A stretch of 64,000 bases of DNA from Termitomyces sp. T153 (taxonomy: Eukaryota > Basidiomycota > Agaricomycetes > Agaricales > Lyophyllaceae), in assembly GCA_018296165.2 (NCBI GenBank), contig JACKQL020000033.1:248001-312000 (forward strand), written 5' to 3'. The notes beneath the pieces are model-generated. The model was given only the letters and a program-made list of their open reading frames with translations, had not been told where the DNA came from and ran no database searches. A program made the translations under genes and the position numbers. Below are positions 11,641 through 23,960 of the stretch, one piece after another; within the stretch, counting starts at the first letter, position 1; every line of letters starts with the position of its first letter.

Positions 11641-12816
11641 TCACTATGCTAACTTTGGTCTTCCTTTTTTCAATTGATTTGTTAATAGTCCTGTCATTGT
11701 CAATATCAGTAGATATAAGTCTTTAACATAATGCTGAAATCCAGACCAAACTTTACTTCACTTAGTTAGGCTCTCAATATTCCAACTCTTCCAAGTGATT
11801 ATCATTCAATAAATCATCTTGAACATACTTGAAAATTTATGAACATTGATCAATCAAAGTCTCCTCCATCTTCTGTCCTCTTTTTACTCATACACTTTAT
11901 TGAAGAGCATGTTTGACAATTTTCTAACACCAAAATATACTAAAAAGAAAGAAATCAGGGAAAGTAGCTTGAATAATGAGATATCTATAATCTCATTTAT
12001 GGTATCACTAAGTGGTACTGATACTTAGCAATCAGACCTTTGATTTGATTCTTTTTCAAAATCCCTTTCCAATACTCTATCTAATCAAGATTTATTACAC
12101 ATCACACCTCTGTTTTCTTCAACTCAATATATCTGACATACAATCATCTAATTACAAACCATACACTTTAAAATCAGAAAGCCTGTGGATTCTCAGAAAC
12201 AGAAGCTAGCCTACAGCTATCAGTAATCCATCAATAATCCAATTTATCAAAACATACATATATGTCATAGTAGACCAAATACACTTCCAAGTTAGAGGCT
12301 ATCAGCAATCAGACTCAAGTCAGATTTATAGTCAAAACATAGTGTATGTCATAAACTTCTCAAAGTCCTTCAGGAACCATAGGTTGCCTAGGGATATACA
12401 CAGAGCAATCATTCTCCTTTTTAAAATAAGTAGAAGCTTTTAAGAGTCAAAGAAACATCTTATACCACTTCTTTGGCCATTTTTGATCATAAATTCATTG
12501 TTCTGAACTTTCTTTAATAAGAAATACATGCATCAGGTTCCTTTTCCAAAGAACAGCCAGAAGTGTTCCTTGTGGAGGTGCATTAAAAGGCAGTACATTT
12601 CACATAAGTAAGGCTTTAAAAAGTTATATATTGCCTGAGATATCAAGTCTGACACCTTTCACACATAGTCAAAGGATGGTCAAAGTTGTCTACTGTATTT
12701 TTTTTTTGGAAAAAATGCATCTAAAGAGCAGCAAGACAGCCAAGTCTGATTATTACCATAAAAGGGTTTAAATTTGTCAGCATTTGTCAGCACTGACAAA
12801 TTTTAGTCAGCAAAAA
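11641..12816 (-). repeat. X segment, inverted copy 1
   Basis: From about 12170 to 12816 this is the decayed reverse complement of 58217-58940: shared blocks include TGATTGCTGATAGCCTCTxACTTGGAAGTG and the CATGCATGTATTTC region. The part nearest 12816 carries nested inverted repeats built from GTCAGC/GCTGAC. 11641-12170 is AT-rich, with nothing recognised. No open frame of note. Confidence 0.6.
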
Positions 12817-12870
12817 AGTTGTTACATAGGCACAGCCATTTTCCTATGTCCATTGTTACATAAGATATAA
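12817..12870 (+). repeat. terminal module O, copy 1 (CpG-decayed)
   Basis: GTTGTTACATA...GCACAGCCATTTTCC...TTGTTACATA aligns with GTCGTCGCATATA...GCACAGCCACTTTCCC...GTCGTCGCATATA at 58161-58213 once CG is allowed to become TG or CA. Confidence 0.65.
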
Positions 12871-12872
12871 AT

Positions 12873-13167
12873 GAGCTATGGTCTGTGCCTTCAGCACAGG
12901 TCTGTAGCTCTTGCTTCATCCCAGACCCAACCTCACTTCATTTGGTTAAGTCCTCAATATTCTACTCAATGCTTCATTCCAGATCCAACCTCACTTTGTT
13001 TGATTAGGTCCTTGTATTTCTAACTCAATGCTAAATCCCAGACCCAACCTCACTTCATTTGGTTAGGTCTTTGTATTTCTAACTCAATGCTAAGTCCCAG
13101 ACCAAACCTCACTTTGTTCGGTTAGGTCTTTGTATTTCAAACTTAATACTAAGTCCTAGACCCAACC
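12873..13167 (+). repeat. hairpin remnant plus satellite array at 3' side of Helitron A
   Basis: 12873-12910 is the decayed form of the stem-loop at 50934-50971 (GTGCCTTCAGCACAG against GTGCCTTCGGCACGG). About four to five units of 59 bp follow, each with GACCCAACC...GGTTAGGTC arms. It is cut at 13167 by LTR family 3. Confidence 0.8.
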
Positions 13168-14641
13168 TGTCATGACCCACTCTCTGGACCCCCAAACATT
13201 ATTCCTGACCATTTCCTTCCCTGGAGTTACCCCCAACATCTCCTCAAACTCTCCCAACCTTTGTCAACCTACAATGCCTACTCCAGACAACTCCAACACT
13301 TCTCCAGCAAATCCTAATGGCCCCCAGCTAACTCTGATACCTTCTCTGCAGCCATCAATGCTTTCCTTGACTCTCCTAAGCCCCTGGGACCCTCCCCCAC
13401 TATTCCTGACTCTGGCACATGTCACCAACTCATCTCTGTTATAACCCATTCCCTGGACCCCTGCACATCACCTCCAACCCTTCCACTCCCCCAGAGCCTC
13501 CCCCAATGCCCTGTCAAACTTCCCCAACCATTGTCTACCCTCTGCACCCACTCTGGCTAACTCCGACACTTCTCTGGCTAACTCCAACAGCCCCCTAACC
13601 AACTCTGATGTCTTCCCTGCAGCCACCAACACTTCCCCTGAATCTCCTGAGCCCTGGAACCATCCCCCCACTGTTCCTGACTCTGTCACAGTTATTGACT
13701 CACCACCCTGGTTCCTCAGACCCACTCTGTAGTATCATGACAACCTCAGGATGGCCCGTATTCCAGTTGCTCCCATCAATATATCAATGCAGCCTGCCCC
13801 CTGATCACAACTGACACCCATCAACTCTGCCAAGCTCTGTCAAGCCCTGCCACCACAGCCAATGTCCCCTGGAGCTCCCTAGTAGTTAGTATGTAAGTTG
13901 TAGAGTAGCTCTTCATACTCTAGTCTTGATATTGCTTAATGTTACCTATGGTCTGATTGTTTCTCTCTCATGTTTTGTGTTCCATATTATGTTTCTCTTT
14001 TCTCAGTCTCCTGGTCTTGTCTCATCTCTATTCTGTTATCATTCTCATTATCATTTTGTATCTCTGCCTCAATCTATCTTTGTTCTTGTCTCAATCTTGT
14101 CTCTACTCTGTCTCATTCTGTTCAGCTCCATCCTGTCTCATTTGATCTGTTCCACCTATAGTGTTCAAGTATTTTCCAACTCTAACATCTTTACAAACCC
14201 CACACTTATGATTACAAACATCAACACATTCTTTAAAACAACTCCAGACCTCACTACACACTCAGCTATGAACTCCATTAACCTCCATTGATCCCCCATC
14301 AAGCTCCAGCTCTGCTCCTGCCACTTGTGTAGCCTCCACTTCCATCACTCACATAGCTTCTGCCCCCATCCCTTGCCTAACCTCCACTTTATCTGCACCC
14401 ACAATACTCACTTATGGACTCATGCCTGACACCCTGCCAAGCTTGTCCCTTTCCCCACAACTTATCCCACATTCCTCTGGACCACCTCAGACTTGCTCGG
14501 ATCACTTCCCACCACTTATCCTTGTAAGCCCCCTATGTTTAGGACTTCTATGAGTGCCCAGTTGTCAGTGCAGGGAATCACATCTGCCTAGTAAGGACTC
14601 ACCCAGTGTAGCTGAGTCCCCATGGTCAGTGGAACCTGACA
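13168..14641 (+). repeat. LTR family 3: partial copy (13168-13436) joined to a full copy (13437-14641)
   Basis: Two LTR starts follow one another, TGTCATGACCC at 13168 and TGTTATAACCC at 13437. Only the second runs to an end, GGAACCTGACA at 14641, giving about 1.2 kb. The end is homologous to that at 41274 (CAGGACCTAACA). No matching five-base duplication is seen at the outer edges. A T-rich stretch occupies 13900-14160. Confidence 0.65.
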
Positions 14642-17600
14642 CCTCCTTGTAAGTAGGATAGGTGTGGCCATTGACTGTCCTGAGATCAGCACATGATGTT
14701 GCATTGGTCACAACTGTCAGGAGCATCCTAAGGTAGAACTGTTCTCCCTGTTGGAGTGAAGCAAAGTACATCCTCTGAATAGCTGTTCCTCTCTGCCTCT
14801 CCTTCCAGGTCCTTTTGGAAGCTTCATAGACAAACTTGGTTGGAAAGCTCTGATAAGTGGTGTTGTTATTAGGGAATCTGGCATTGGCTTCAAATCAAGC
14901 AGTGAGTGCAGTCTTGTTTGCATTAGGCCTGGCAGCTACCATCTCCAAAGGCTCATTATCTTGAAAGTAGACTTCATGTTGGCCCTCCAAATGCACAGGT
15001 AATTGATATACAGGGGGATGTTCTCCATGCATGTTGAATTCAAAGATGTGCCAGCAAGCCTCAGGTGCAGAGATGTATCTGGCATCCAAGTGTTCCTTGA
15101 TTTCATCCCTCTGGTCCATCTGCTCTCCAGCAATCTCCAAAGTTGTCCTATTATGGCCTTTGTAAATGTACTTGTGAATGTACTTGATGGCTTCCACTGA
15201 AGCACAGACCTCCACATTGATGTGACATTTGTACTTGACTGAGAGATAAGGGTTATATGGAACAACATCTTGATTGTCATAACAATGACCATTCTTTTCA
15301 AAGAAGCATCCATTGTCAGGTCTGGCATATTGAGGATAGCCATTATCTCCATACTGAGTAGCTTCTTGGAATTTCTTTGGATATTTCTTGGAACATTTGC
15401 CATCTACCATGCACTTAGCATTGAGTTTGGCAGCCCCACATGGACCATGGACCATGTTGGTAGTAACAACCTGACAACAAAGATAAGTAACTGAATTCAG
15501 AATTCAAACAAAGCCAATACCTGATACAATTCAGGCTGAGCAACTGGATCTGGAATTTGGGCAGAGACAATGGAATCCACATCAGGTGCATCCTTGATCC
15601 TGTAATGGCAATCAAAAAAGATCAAGATGTTCATATGTGAAAGTCCTCTCTTTTGGAATTCAATGGTATGAACATAAGCCACACAGCTGCCAAAGAGACC
15701 TTCCTTGATCTCCTTCACTACAGCATTCTTCTTGAGTTCAAATACTCTGGCAACAATATCAGGTTGATCAGCAGCTGTTTGCTTCTGCCCATTGACTGCA
15801 GGTTCCTTCAAGAAAGCTTCTTCAATTTCTGACCACTTTGGATTGGCAGTCATAGTCAAGAAGAGATCAGGTTTTCCAAAATTCCTGCAAATAGCCATAG
15901 AGTCCTGGAATAATTTCTGCATCTGTCAATCACTTCCAGTATACAAGGATGGGAGGATAACACATCAGCTTTGTGGGGTGACTTGTTCATCTGTAGCAGC
16001 AGCATCCACTACTCTCTGATAAACTTCAGCTCTGATCTTCTTCTGATTGTGTTGAATCCAATTCAACTTGTTTTGTTCAGTGGAAGCCCATGCATCCACA
16101 ACATATTGTTGAAATAGCCTCCCACTCCAGAGCAATGGTTCATTGAATTCCAAAGTTCTTTGCTGCAGCCTGTATGCATAATATGCTGTGTGGGTGACCT
16201 TTGCTGATCTTTGTTGATTCTGTGGTCCAAAATGAGAGCAAATGTCAGTGTGAAATCCAGGCTGTCCAGTGTGAAAGATGATGGTATAATGCAATGGAGT
16301 GTAATATGGGTGCAAGTGACTGATCTGCTTTAATTGACCTCCATGCAAGTGCAAGACTATATCACAATCATTTGATTGCTCTTCTGAGCCATCTCCAGCA
16401 ATTACAGCTGCAACTCCCTCCTGTTCATTAGGGTCATTATAGCATTGAGGATCTCTAAAATCAGCTGTAAGCTTGACAGAAAGCCTTTGTGGTTGGCCTT
16501 CTGAAACTTCTCCCATGATCTGCCTGGCCTACTTGTATAAGCCAATGAAGGGATTGACTCTAGCAAGCATATCCTGCAAAGAGGCCATTATCTGAGGATC
16601 AAGCCTGGGATTGTTCTGTTGACAAAAAGCCAATTGCTGATTGTGGTCATAAAAGTAGAGCTGTGCATATACAGGAAGATTGCCTTCAATAGGAAGCAAG
16701 GCACCTGTCAAATGATGTAGTTCTCCATTGATCCTAAAGCTGTATGGTCCAAGAGCATTGGTGATGGCATGATCAATTTTGACTCCCAGAGATGTAAATG
16801 CAAAGGCTGCATTATATTGACAGATAGATGTTTTAAAGGTGTCAGAGAGAGGATGATGCCCATGGAGCAGGTTCAGTAAATCTGCTGGAGCATCTCAAAG
16901 CCTGGGAAAATTCACTTGGCCTTGTAAGCAGCACATGCCAAACTTTGGATTGTTTCTAGTAGACTTGGTGAGCTTTTCAGCATCAAAATGTAAAGCTTGG
17001 CAGTGTGGACATATGACAGTCATAGGACCAAGATAGTGCAGAGAGTATTCAATCAAGTAAGGTTGCCTTCCTTTTGGAATAGGCTGAACAGGGCCAAGCT
17101 GTGGTGGCATAGGAAGTCCAAGGGGAGGCTGCTCAGCAGGATTTTGCAGTCCTACTGGATAGTTGGGTGGAGCAGGGTCCAAGTCTTCTGCAGGTCTCTG
17201 TTGAATAGGATCAATATAATCTAAGTCATCATCAAAGGGAATATCATTCTGAGGACCTAATGACACATCAAGAGGAGGATCCATTTGCTCTGCTGGTTGA
17301 TGTCCAGCAGGATCAACATATTCCAAGTCATCATCAGAAGGTATGTCATCCTGAGGACCCAATGGATTATCAAGGGGAGGATCCAATTGCTCTGGTGCTT
17401 GATGTCCAGCAGGATCAACATATTCCAAGTCATCCTCAGAAGGTATATCATTCTGAGAACCTAAATCATTGAAATCCTCTTCCAGATCAGCTTCATGTTG
17501 CTGTTCCCAGCCTTAAAAAATCCTTTGAGCCATAACTGCATTCAAATGCCTATGTTCAGGATTCAGATCAATATGCTATTAGACTTTGTTAGTCTCAGTG

Positions 17601-18463
17601 ACATATTCAAGTTGTCCTTGACTGACCTCTTCTTCCTCCCTCAAATTTTCCTGGCTCAGAATAGCCAATGCCTGTTGCCTCTCCTGATCTTGTCTCAGCC
17701 TTTGTTGCTCTTGCAACACTGCTGATACCTCTTGTTGTTGCCTCTCCTGCTCTGTAGCCATAGCAATATGCCTTAGCCTTTGTTGTTCTTGCAAGATTGC
17801 TAGTGCCTGCTCTTGTTGCCTGTGTCTTAGCCTTTGTTGCTCTTCTAACAGTGCTTGGGGAACAAGTGGAGCTGGTACCATTATAAGCTCTGGCAAGGGA
17901 CCATTTCTGACCCTTCTATGTACAGGAGCAGGCAAAGGTGGCACCATTCTAGGTAAGGGATTCAACAAAGGAGCATCCCAACCTTCTGGCAAAACTGTCT
18001 CTAGAATGACCATAGCAGCTTGAGCAACAGCAGACTGATTGAGTCTATTGCCTCTTCTCTGTACAGGAGAAGGTAGAGGTGGCACCACTCTAGGTAAGGG
18101 ATTCTGCAAAGGAGCATCCCACCCTTCAGGCAAAACAGTTTCTGGAATGACCATAAAAAATGGATCAGCAGCAGCAGCTGCCTGCCTAAAAAGTGTTCCT
18201 GAAGAGCCAGAAGCAGTGGCTATAGGTCTCAAACCCCCAGTTCCCATAGATTGATTGATACCCCCAGGCCCCAATTGAAGTGGTGGGACAACTACAGTAT
18301 TGATCTGTTCCAAAGATTTATTGTTTCTATTTGCTTGATGGTTATCAGGATCTGTCATTTGTAACTGTTCAAGTCTCCTTTGAGTCCTTGCTTGTTGCCT
18401 TTGGCTTTCAGGAGTAGTAGGTGGTTGCCTGAAACATTGATTGTTAAGCAATTTAACAGTCAA
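14642..18463 (-). pseudogene. Helitron A Rep-domain remnant
   Basis: Minus-strand fragments match the first two exons of the Helitron B protein closely: N-terminal Gln/Arg-rich region (17579-18463), acidic repeats with EYVDPAGHQ (about 17240-17450), zinc-finger segment CPHCQALHFDAEK (about 17000), Helitron_like_N region (14895-16516), then a break after PTYKE at about 14646. Stops and frameshifts separate the pieces. The HUH nickase motif reads HMN (15629-15637) instead of HMH, so one metal-binding His is lost. The YIHKY tyrosine motif is still readable near 15170. A TTTCAG acceptor precedes the first piece, as in Helitron B. Confidence 0.85.
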
Positions 18464-18882
18464 AAACCATTAAAATTGACTTGCATGATGAGATATTTGA
18501 TGTATCAATAGCTCAATGTGGGTAAGGAGTTACTAATAAGCTTGTTAGTCAACATCAATTAATCAATAGATGTGACCAAACATACTTTGTCATGTGGCCT
18601 CCTTTCCACAACTTCGGAAATGTCCATTGTTTGGTCATATTGTGGCAAAAAACACGCGAGGCGTGAAAAACAGTGTCTACTAAATTGCTTTTGGCCTTTT
18701 TCACACGTGCAGGCTATTTGGCATGTTTCACACATAGTCAAAAGATGGTATATATTTAGTAAAGTTGTCTACTATAATTTTTTTTTTGGAAAAAACCTGT
18801 TCCAAGTGCGAAAAACAGCCAAGTTTCCCAAAAAGGAAGGTTCTTGGTCAGCAGCTGACAAATTTTAGTCAGCACAATCCAA
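18464..18882 (-). repeat. 5' region of Helitron A with short X segment
   Basis: 18595-18882 resembles 12640-12816 (CACACATAGTCAAA.GATGGT, AAAGTTGTCTACT, a T9 run, AAAACAGCCAAG). It ends in the perfect 13-base inverted repeat GTCAGCAGCTGAC at 18847-18859 followed by a second GTCAGC. Unlike most of this block it still has several CpGs. Confidence 0.55.
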
Positions 18883-18937
18883 AGTCGTCGCATATATTGA
18901 GCGCAAGCCACTTTCCCAGGAGTCGTCCCATATATTA
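18883..18937 (+). repeat. terminal module O, copy 2, at the transposon/gene boundary
   Basis: Two AGTCGTCGCATATA-like motifs flank a core with AAGCCACTTTCCCAGG. CpG content rises sharply right of it. Confidence 0.8.
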
Positions 18938-19146
18938 GACCAGATTAGCCTGGATTGAGCAGGTTCAACACAGTTATTTTCAACGATGATTCTTGCCGCA
19001 AATTTGCTTGACTTTTCTTCATATTTACAGTTAGATTGAGTGCTGAGCTTCACAATGGATAGAACTCTGAAAGAGCGCAGTAATTATAACAGAAAGCTAC
19101 TCAATATCAGGGATCAGCAATCAACAAACAACACTCGCCGCGATGC

Positions 19147-21733
19147 TCAACCCCTAACGACCCCGACTGTGACCTCTGGGCCCCTACCACCTCGACCGTT
19201 GTTATCTTCTTTCCTCCTCAACGCACTCGCACACTTCTCCCACACCCACCTCGACAGTGCAAGTACCTCATCATCTCCAAGATCAGGTCGCACATGCAAC
19301 TCCATCGTCACAACCAGCGCCTCGTCTAGGGCCCGGTTGCCTTTTTGCGATCTCGACACAGACGCAGGATCCGGGGTTGGGGTGAGCTGCCAAATGTGCG
19401 GCGCAGGGAGGTGGAGAACTTGCGGGTGGCGCTCGACCTAATGGAAGTGGAAAGACGAAAGAGTGAGTTGAATATGGGGAAATATGGACACGAGTACAGA
19501 CCTCGCGCATAGCTCGTAGGAACGCCTCAGTCTTCCCGCCTGGTGTCCCACGCGGTGGAGCTGTTTGGAGAAGTGCAGAACCGAGAACTGTGCATGCTCG
19601 ATACGCAAGGTTGAATGTCACGACAGTGATGAGCGCTGCGAGGAGAAGATCGCATGTACGATGGTGTTCTCTGAATATCAACATCAGCTTGAGGTTTTTG
19701 CATAGATAGCAAAGGCTTACACAGGCACGAGTATTGAGACGAATATAATAGTGCCGGCGAAGACGAGGGGGCTTACGGCGAAGGGGTTTGAGAACATGAC
19801 GCCGAGAGGTGTAGTAGGTGGTGGATCGGGTATTTGGGACTTTGAGGTTGAGAAAAGAGAACGTAATAACGTTTGGGGAGCAGGTGTTCTGCTACCAATC
19901 GCTGTTGGTTATAAATTAAGATACGAATTTGCGGTGAGATATGTAGGCTAAGTCTTACCACTGACAAACTTCGAATGATTATCATAGAATAGTGATGTCC
20001 AAATGACTGATACCAGTGTGATGAATGCTAGAAACATGGGGAATTCAATCCTACAACGGAACAGTCATCATAATGAGCCAGGAATTGATGAGAAACGGGA
20101 CAGCGAAACATACCCAACTAGGCTTTCATCCTCATCCCCATGATGATGATGATGACCTTCCACGTTTCCTGCGCTGAGCAAAAGATGCTCCAACGTCTCT
20201 TTACATACATACACGGAGGAGAACATCAAGTACACCGCCTGCCCAAACATCAACACTGTCTGCACCGGAGCGATCCTAGAAAAGTTGAGATAAGTTCAAT
20301 CCTGCACGAACCATTCTTTGCGAGACTCACCCATAAGGCCGCCTAATTGCCCTCCTCTCTTTCTCCGAAGGCGTCTCCCCTTCCCCACTGTGAGGTCTAA
20401 GATCCAACCACCTCATCACAATGTCCCTTAATCCCACACCAAACGCATCGAACACAATCCAATACCCCAGACCCGTAACAGACAAAGATCCGATTTGTTG
20501 TCCGGACACCCACAACCACGCCCCAAGCGTAAACTGTATGATCCCCGCGACCAACGCACCTTGTGGCGGCGGCTCGTCCCAATATTTGTCGTCGTCGTCG
20601 CGGTAAACCTCCATATTCATATCCTCGCCTGACATATGATGATGACCTTGTGCGTGTCCGTTTTGAGACGCTGTGTGAAGCGGAAACCCGTTCGTCGCCG
20701 CCTTGGCAGACTGTGGGAATGCAGAAATAGGCGCCCAGGGAGATAAAGGCATGGGTGTAGGCTGGGTGTGTAATTCTACGTCTTGTGTGTGCTCGGACCC
20801 AGGCACCCCATTCGAGCCCGGTTCAAGGAAAGAAAAGAAGCTGTGAGACATTGAGTGTTTGTGGTGGTGCCCCCTGCGCGAGGATGCTATGAGTTGTATT
20901 GGCGCTGGAGCACCTGTCATCGGATCGGAGTTGGAGCTGGAACTGGAATTGGGAGTGCTGGATGGCGGACGTCCGCCAAAGGTGAATCCGACGCCAAGAG
21001 GTGTAGGTAGTGCTCCGCCGCCATGACGAGAACGATGCCCGGGCATGCTTACGCTCGGTCCGGCGGAAGGAACAGTGCTCACCGGTGCCTCTTGAGGAAT
21101 CTCTAGTTCCTGAACACCATCTTCAGCGATAGACGCGGTGGGCAGAGAACCAGGTCGCGGGAAGAACACGGAAAGATTGCGTGAGTGAATACGCGCGTGC
21201 CGCCTTGAAGTTGATGGCTGGCTCGGGTTCAGGGTCGCTCCAGTGCCGTCTGGGGCAGAGTTGGAGTTGTTCGTGGGTGTCGAGGTGGTTGGAAAAGCGT
21301 ACATTGTTGGAGAAGATAGAGAGGATATAGTTTTCGGTGGTGTGGGGACATGAAAAGACGAAGCGAGGGGTGAATGTACGGGAGGCGTGAAAGCAGAGAC
21401 TGAACGTGTGCGGGCATGGCCAGGGCCAGCTGGCGCGAGCGAAGAGCGGAAGGAAGAAGAGGGATGGCCGTTGATGCCATTTGTGGGATGTTGGAGGTTG
21501 AATCCTTGTCGAAATGGACCAGTAGGTGGCAACTGACCCATGTTGACTGACGAAAGGCTCCTTGTGTGTTGATGAGCCGGTGAAGACATAACACGATTCC
21601 TGGGAGGCGGAGGAGCAGAGACCGTTAGAACTTCGTCCGGCGGTGGTTCCGCTTCTATAGGCCGTGTTATTAAGACTATATTTTCATCTTCACCCTTGCT
21701 AGACCTTCGGCGATGCAAATGTTGGCCTTCCAT
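19147..21733 (-). CDS. cation diffusion facilitator, Zrg17-like zinc transporter (6 exons)
   Basis: Exons: 21733-20331, 20275-20114, 20050-19959, 19901-19721, 19670-19502, 19437-19147. They join in frame to 765 residues with GT-AG introns of 51-65 bases. The first 370 residues are Ser/Pro/His-rich and probably disordered and cytosolic (HSRNLSVFFPRPG is a recognisable conserved patch). Transmembrane segments begin near residue 400 (ALVAGIIQFTLGAWLWV, then SLSVTGLGYWIVFDAFGV), followed by FGQAVYLMFSSVYVCKETLE, a His cluster (EGHHHHHGDEDE) and more hydrophobic segments (MFLAFITLVSVIWTSLFY, PLVFAGTIIFVSILVPV, DLLLAALITVVTFNLAYRA). The C-terminus is a CDF-type soluble domain. Zrg17 proteins pair with Msc2/Cis4 to load zinc into the ER and Golgi; that role is taken from the family. 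No damage is seen, and codons are CpG-rich. The assignment to Zrg17 rather than Msc2 is moderately sure. Confidence 0.85.
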
Positions 21734-22149
21734 GGCGTATAGAGGGAATGGTTATTGTAGAGAACGTGTCAAACTTTGAGTAGGACTTGACAGAACAGTA
21801 TCTTAGAAAACGTTCACAGATCTCGAAAAAAAACTGACAAACTAGTAGATTCTTTAGATTGTAACTTGTCCTGATTTCAGATCAAGTCTATTGACTTTAC
21901 GATATCAGAATAGAGAAAATTGTTGATGTACTACTCACGCTGAAGAATGAACTCGCGAATCTACTTCAGGTCAACCTAATTGTGGTTGACCTGTTGAGAC
22001 GAAACTTGGCATTAATTAGACACAGCTGTCCTAGGTGTGATGTGGCAACCTACAACGCGATATAAAGTAATTCTAAGACCCGAGGCCCCGCGGAAGCCTA
22101 CTTATCAGTAATTGGACAGAAGAAGAGATGACGAGTCTACTCGGAGTCA
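21734..22149. other. upstream region of the zinc transporter
   Basis: Intergenic. It holds a perfect 10-bp inverted repeat at 21967-21993 and no other clear element. The transporter promoter should lie here. Confidence 0.4.
21967..21993. promoter_or_regulatory. perfect 10-bp inverted repeat with 7-base loop
   Basis: CAGGTCAACC, spacer TAATTGT, then GGTTGACCTG. It lies about 235 bases upstream of the transporter start codon, so it could be a dimeric regulator site or a cruciform. Function unknown. Confidence 0.5.
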
Positions 22150-23960
22150 ATGTACAAAGTGGGTTCGGAAGAAAAGGCCATGCACGCGCTGTCCGGTCGG
22201 AGTAAGAAGAGCGCACGTGCCAGTCGCAACTTCCTTGCGTAACCGCCATCTTCAATGCGCTCAACAACTTCGAACTCATTCCCCGCAAAAAAGAGTGCAA
22301 CAGCCGGTTTTGTCTCGAGTTTACCGGCTCTAGTCCCAGGGAAAGGGTGGCGTCTGAATGTTTCTTTGAGCTTCGCACTATCGTCGACTACCGTCTTTTA
22401 AGCTTACCCGCTCCCTGTCCTACAAATCCCAGAAGCGCGTTCTTATCCTCCGCACGATCCCTCGTCATATCTCGTAGGATCAAACGAAAGTGGCTCAGAG
22501 TATGTCTCTGGATTATGATAGACATCAGCCATAGAGAACGCCAAAAATTCCTCTGCCAACCTTCTAGTCATCAATATCTACATCTTGACATATATTGCGC
22601 CTCAGAAGCGTCCCTGCTGATACGAGACGAAATGTTTCTCGGATTATCAAGTCCAGGATGGGCAGTTTGTCTTCCCAGGCTGACAGAGAGATACTCGCGA
22701 GGCGTTGATGGAGGAGTTGTCCGGCAAGAGATTCGGTGTGGTTAGCAATAAGCGCTTGTACTTTTACGGAGACGTTATCCCTCCATTCGGGATGCTTTGC
22801 GAGGTAGAGAAGGTTCCAGCAGACTAAGACTGTATTCAGAGATCAAGAACTGGTTGGCCACAGGTTCGCTCGCCATTCATACCGGCATTGGTTACGCCAG
22901 CGAAATAATGGCCAGTATATATTACAAAAAGACTGGCGTCATGGGAAAAAAGTGAAATGTCAAGGTTACTCGCTCCAATAATAGCATTTACAGAATCACC
23001 CGCAGCAATGAACCCATCAATTGTAGAGTTCATATTCATACTTCTGTTCTCAGTCAGAGCCTTCTGGCGAACACTTACGCATCCAGAGAAAAACTTATAC
23101 GGCTCCGTCACTTCTTCCTTCACTTTCTTAGCTATTCCAGGGAACCAAGGGAACAGGAGTGCAAATATTGTGACGGTCTTCTCGATTGGACAGGCGGAAG
23201 AGTTTGGACACGGCTTTTCTGTCGTCAGTGGGTTCGCGGCATGTTGTTGAGCGTACTGCTAGCCGGAAGGTATTTTTGGAATGCATTGATAGTCCCTTCT
23301 TTCCCCCAGCTTTCCGCGTATCGCTGGACATCCTCGAGTAGAATTCGGAGGACTACGGTTATAATCATCAATGGACCGTCATCATTGTCAATGACTCCAG
23401 ACTTACGTTGGCTCAACCTGTCTTTTCTCGCTAAGTTCAGTACCCGCTTGACGAAGACGGATGAAGTCCTCAGATCCGGCTCGACATCGATATCAGCGAG
23501 ATGGGGAGCTCCTCCGATAGATATGAGATATCCATGGGCAAGGTCCATTCCCTGCTCGTTAAAGAAGACTTGACGACCTTTCTCACCGAAGAGTGCGACG
23601 ACAGTGACTGTGAAATCCAGAAACACTTTCTAACTTGACTCGAACTCTTCATACATGCAGAATACGAAATCGAAACATCTTCGTGCCTGTCTTCTTGAAG
23701 TTGGACCGGATGAAATCATATATCTTCGTGAAAAACTGTCAGGAGAGAAGGAAGGAAAGACATGCCATTGAGGTTGTGAATACTTCCAGAACTCGGTTTG
23801 GACTCGGACTTGGATTCGGAGAACCAATGTCGGTGTGCCGCTGGACCACGAGAAGCGCTAGAGCTAAGAAATCCAAGAGAGATACAAAAGGGACCCTATC
23901 TCTTGGGAACGTTGCAAACGGGAAGGATTAGCTGCCACTGGCACACACATTTAAAGACAG
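22150..23960 (-). pseudogene. cytochrome P450, broken copy 1
   Basis: Reading leftwards: KIYDFIRSNFKKTGTKMFRF (about 23700), GEKGRQVFFNEQGMDLAHGY, LLEDVQRYAESWGKEG (about 23310), an I-helix-like segment around HYFAGVTNAGMN (about 22880), the K-helix ExxR as LIIRETFRLV (about 22640), then DVDIDD followed by stops, and a C-terminal RRHPFPGTRAGKLE (about 22325). The heme-binding loop normally has Cys where Phe stands here, so the iron ligand is lost. Frameshifts and stops separate the pieces, though several GT-AG introns are still visible, including GTAAGC after the VGQGAG stretch. Fungal P450s are ER-anchored mono-oxygenases; this one cannot be active. It shares its family with 30480-31993. Both ends are approximate. 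Confidence 0.8.

Larger units (their letters stand above)
12817..18937 (-). mobile_element. Helitron A: decayed, helicase half deleted
   Basis: Contains the same order as Helitron B (50878-58213) read on the minus strand: O module, hairpin remnant, satellite array, then Rep coding sequence and a 5' region ending at another O module. About 2.4 kb corresponding to 51.2-53.36 kb of Helitron B (all the helicase and part of Rep) is replaced by gypsy-3 LTR sequence. Nearly all CpGs of Helitron B are TG or CA here. It cannot move on its own. Confidence 0.7.

Noticed and set aside
11309..13167. CRISPR-like array
   Set aside because: The units are contiguous diverged tandem repeats with no unique spacers, in a eukaryotic transposon.
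13163..14646. Five-base target duplication around the gypsy-3 LTRs
   Set aside because: Left flank CAACC and right flank CCTCC do not match; recombination is the simpler reading.
20397..21594. Other-frame ORFs over the zinc transporter
   Set aside because: They overlap the transporter's first exon in other frames; the transporter joins exactly over six exons.
22073..22745. Plus-strand frames as a separate gene
   Set aside because: The minus strand carries clear P450 C-terminal text here; the plus frames are its shadow.
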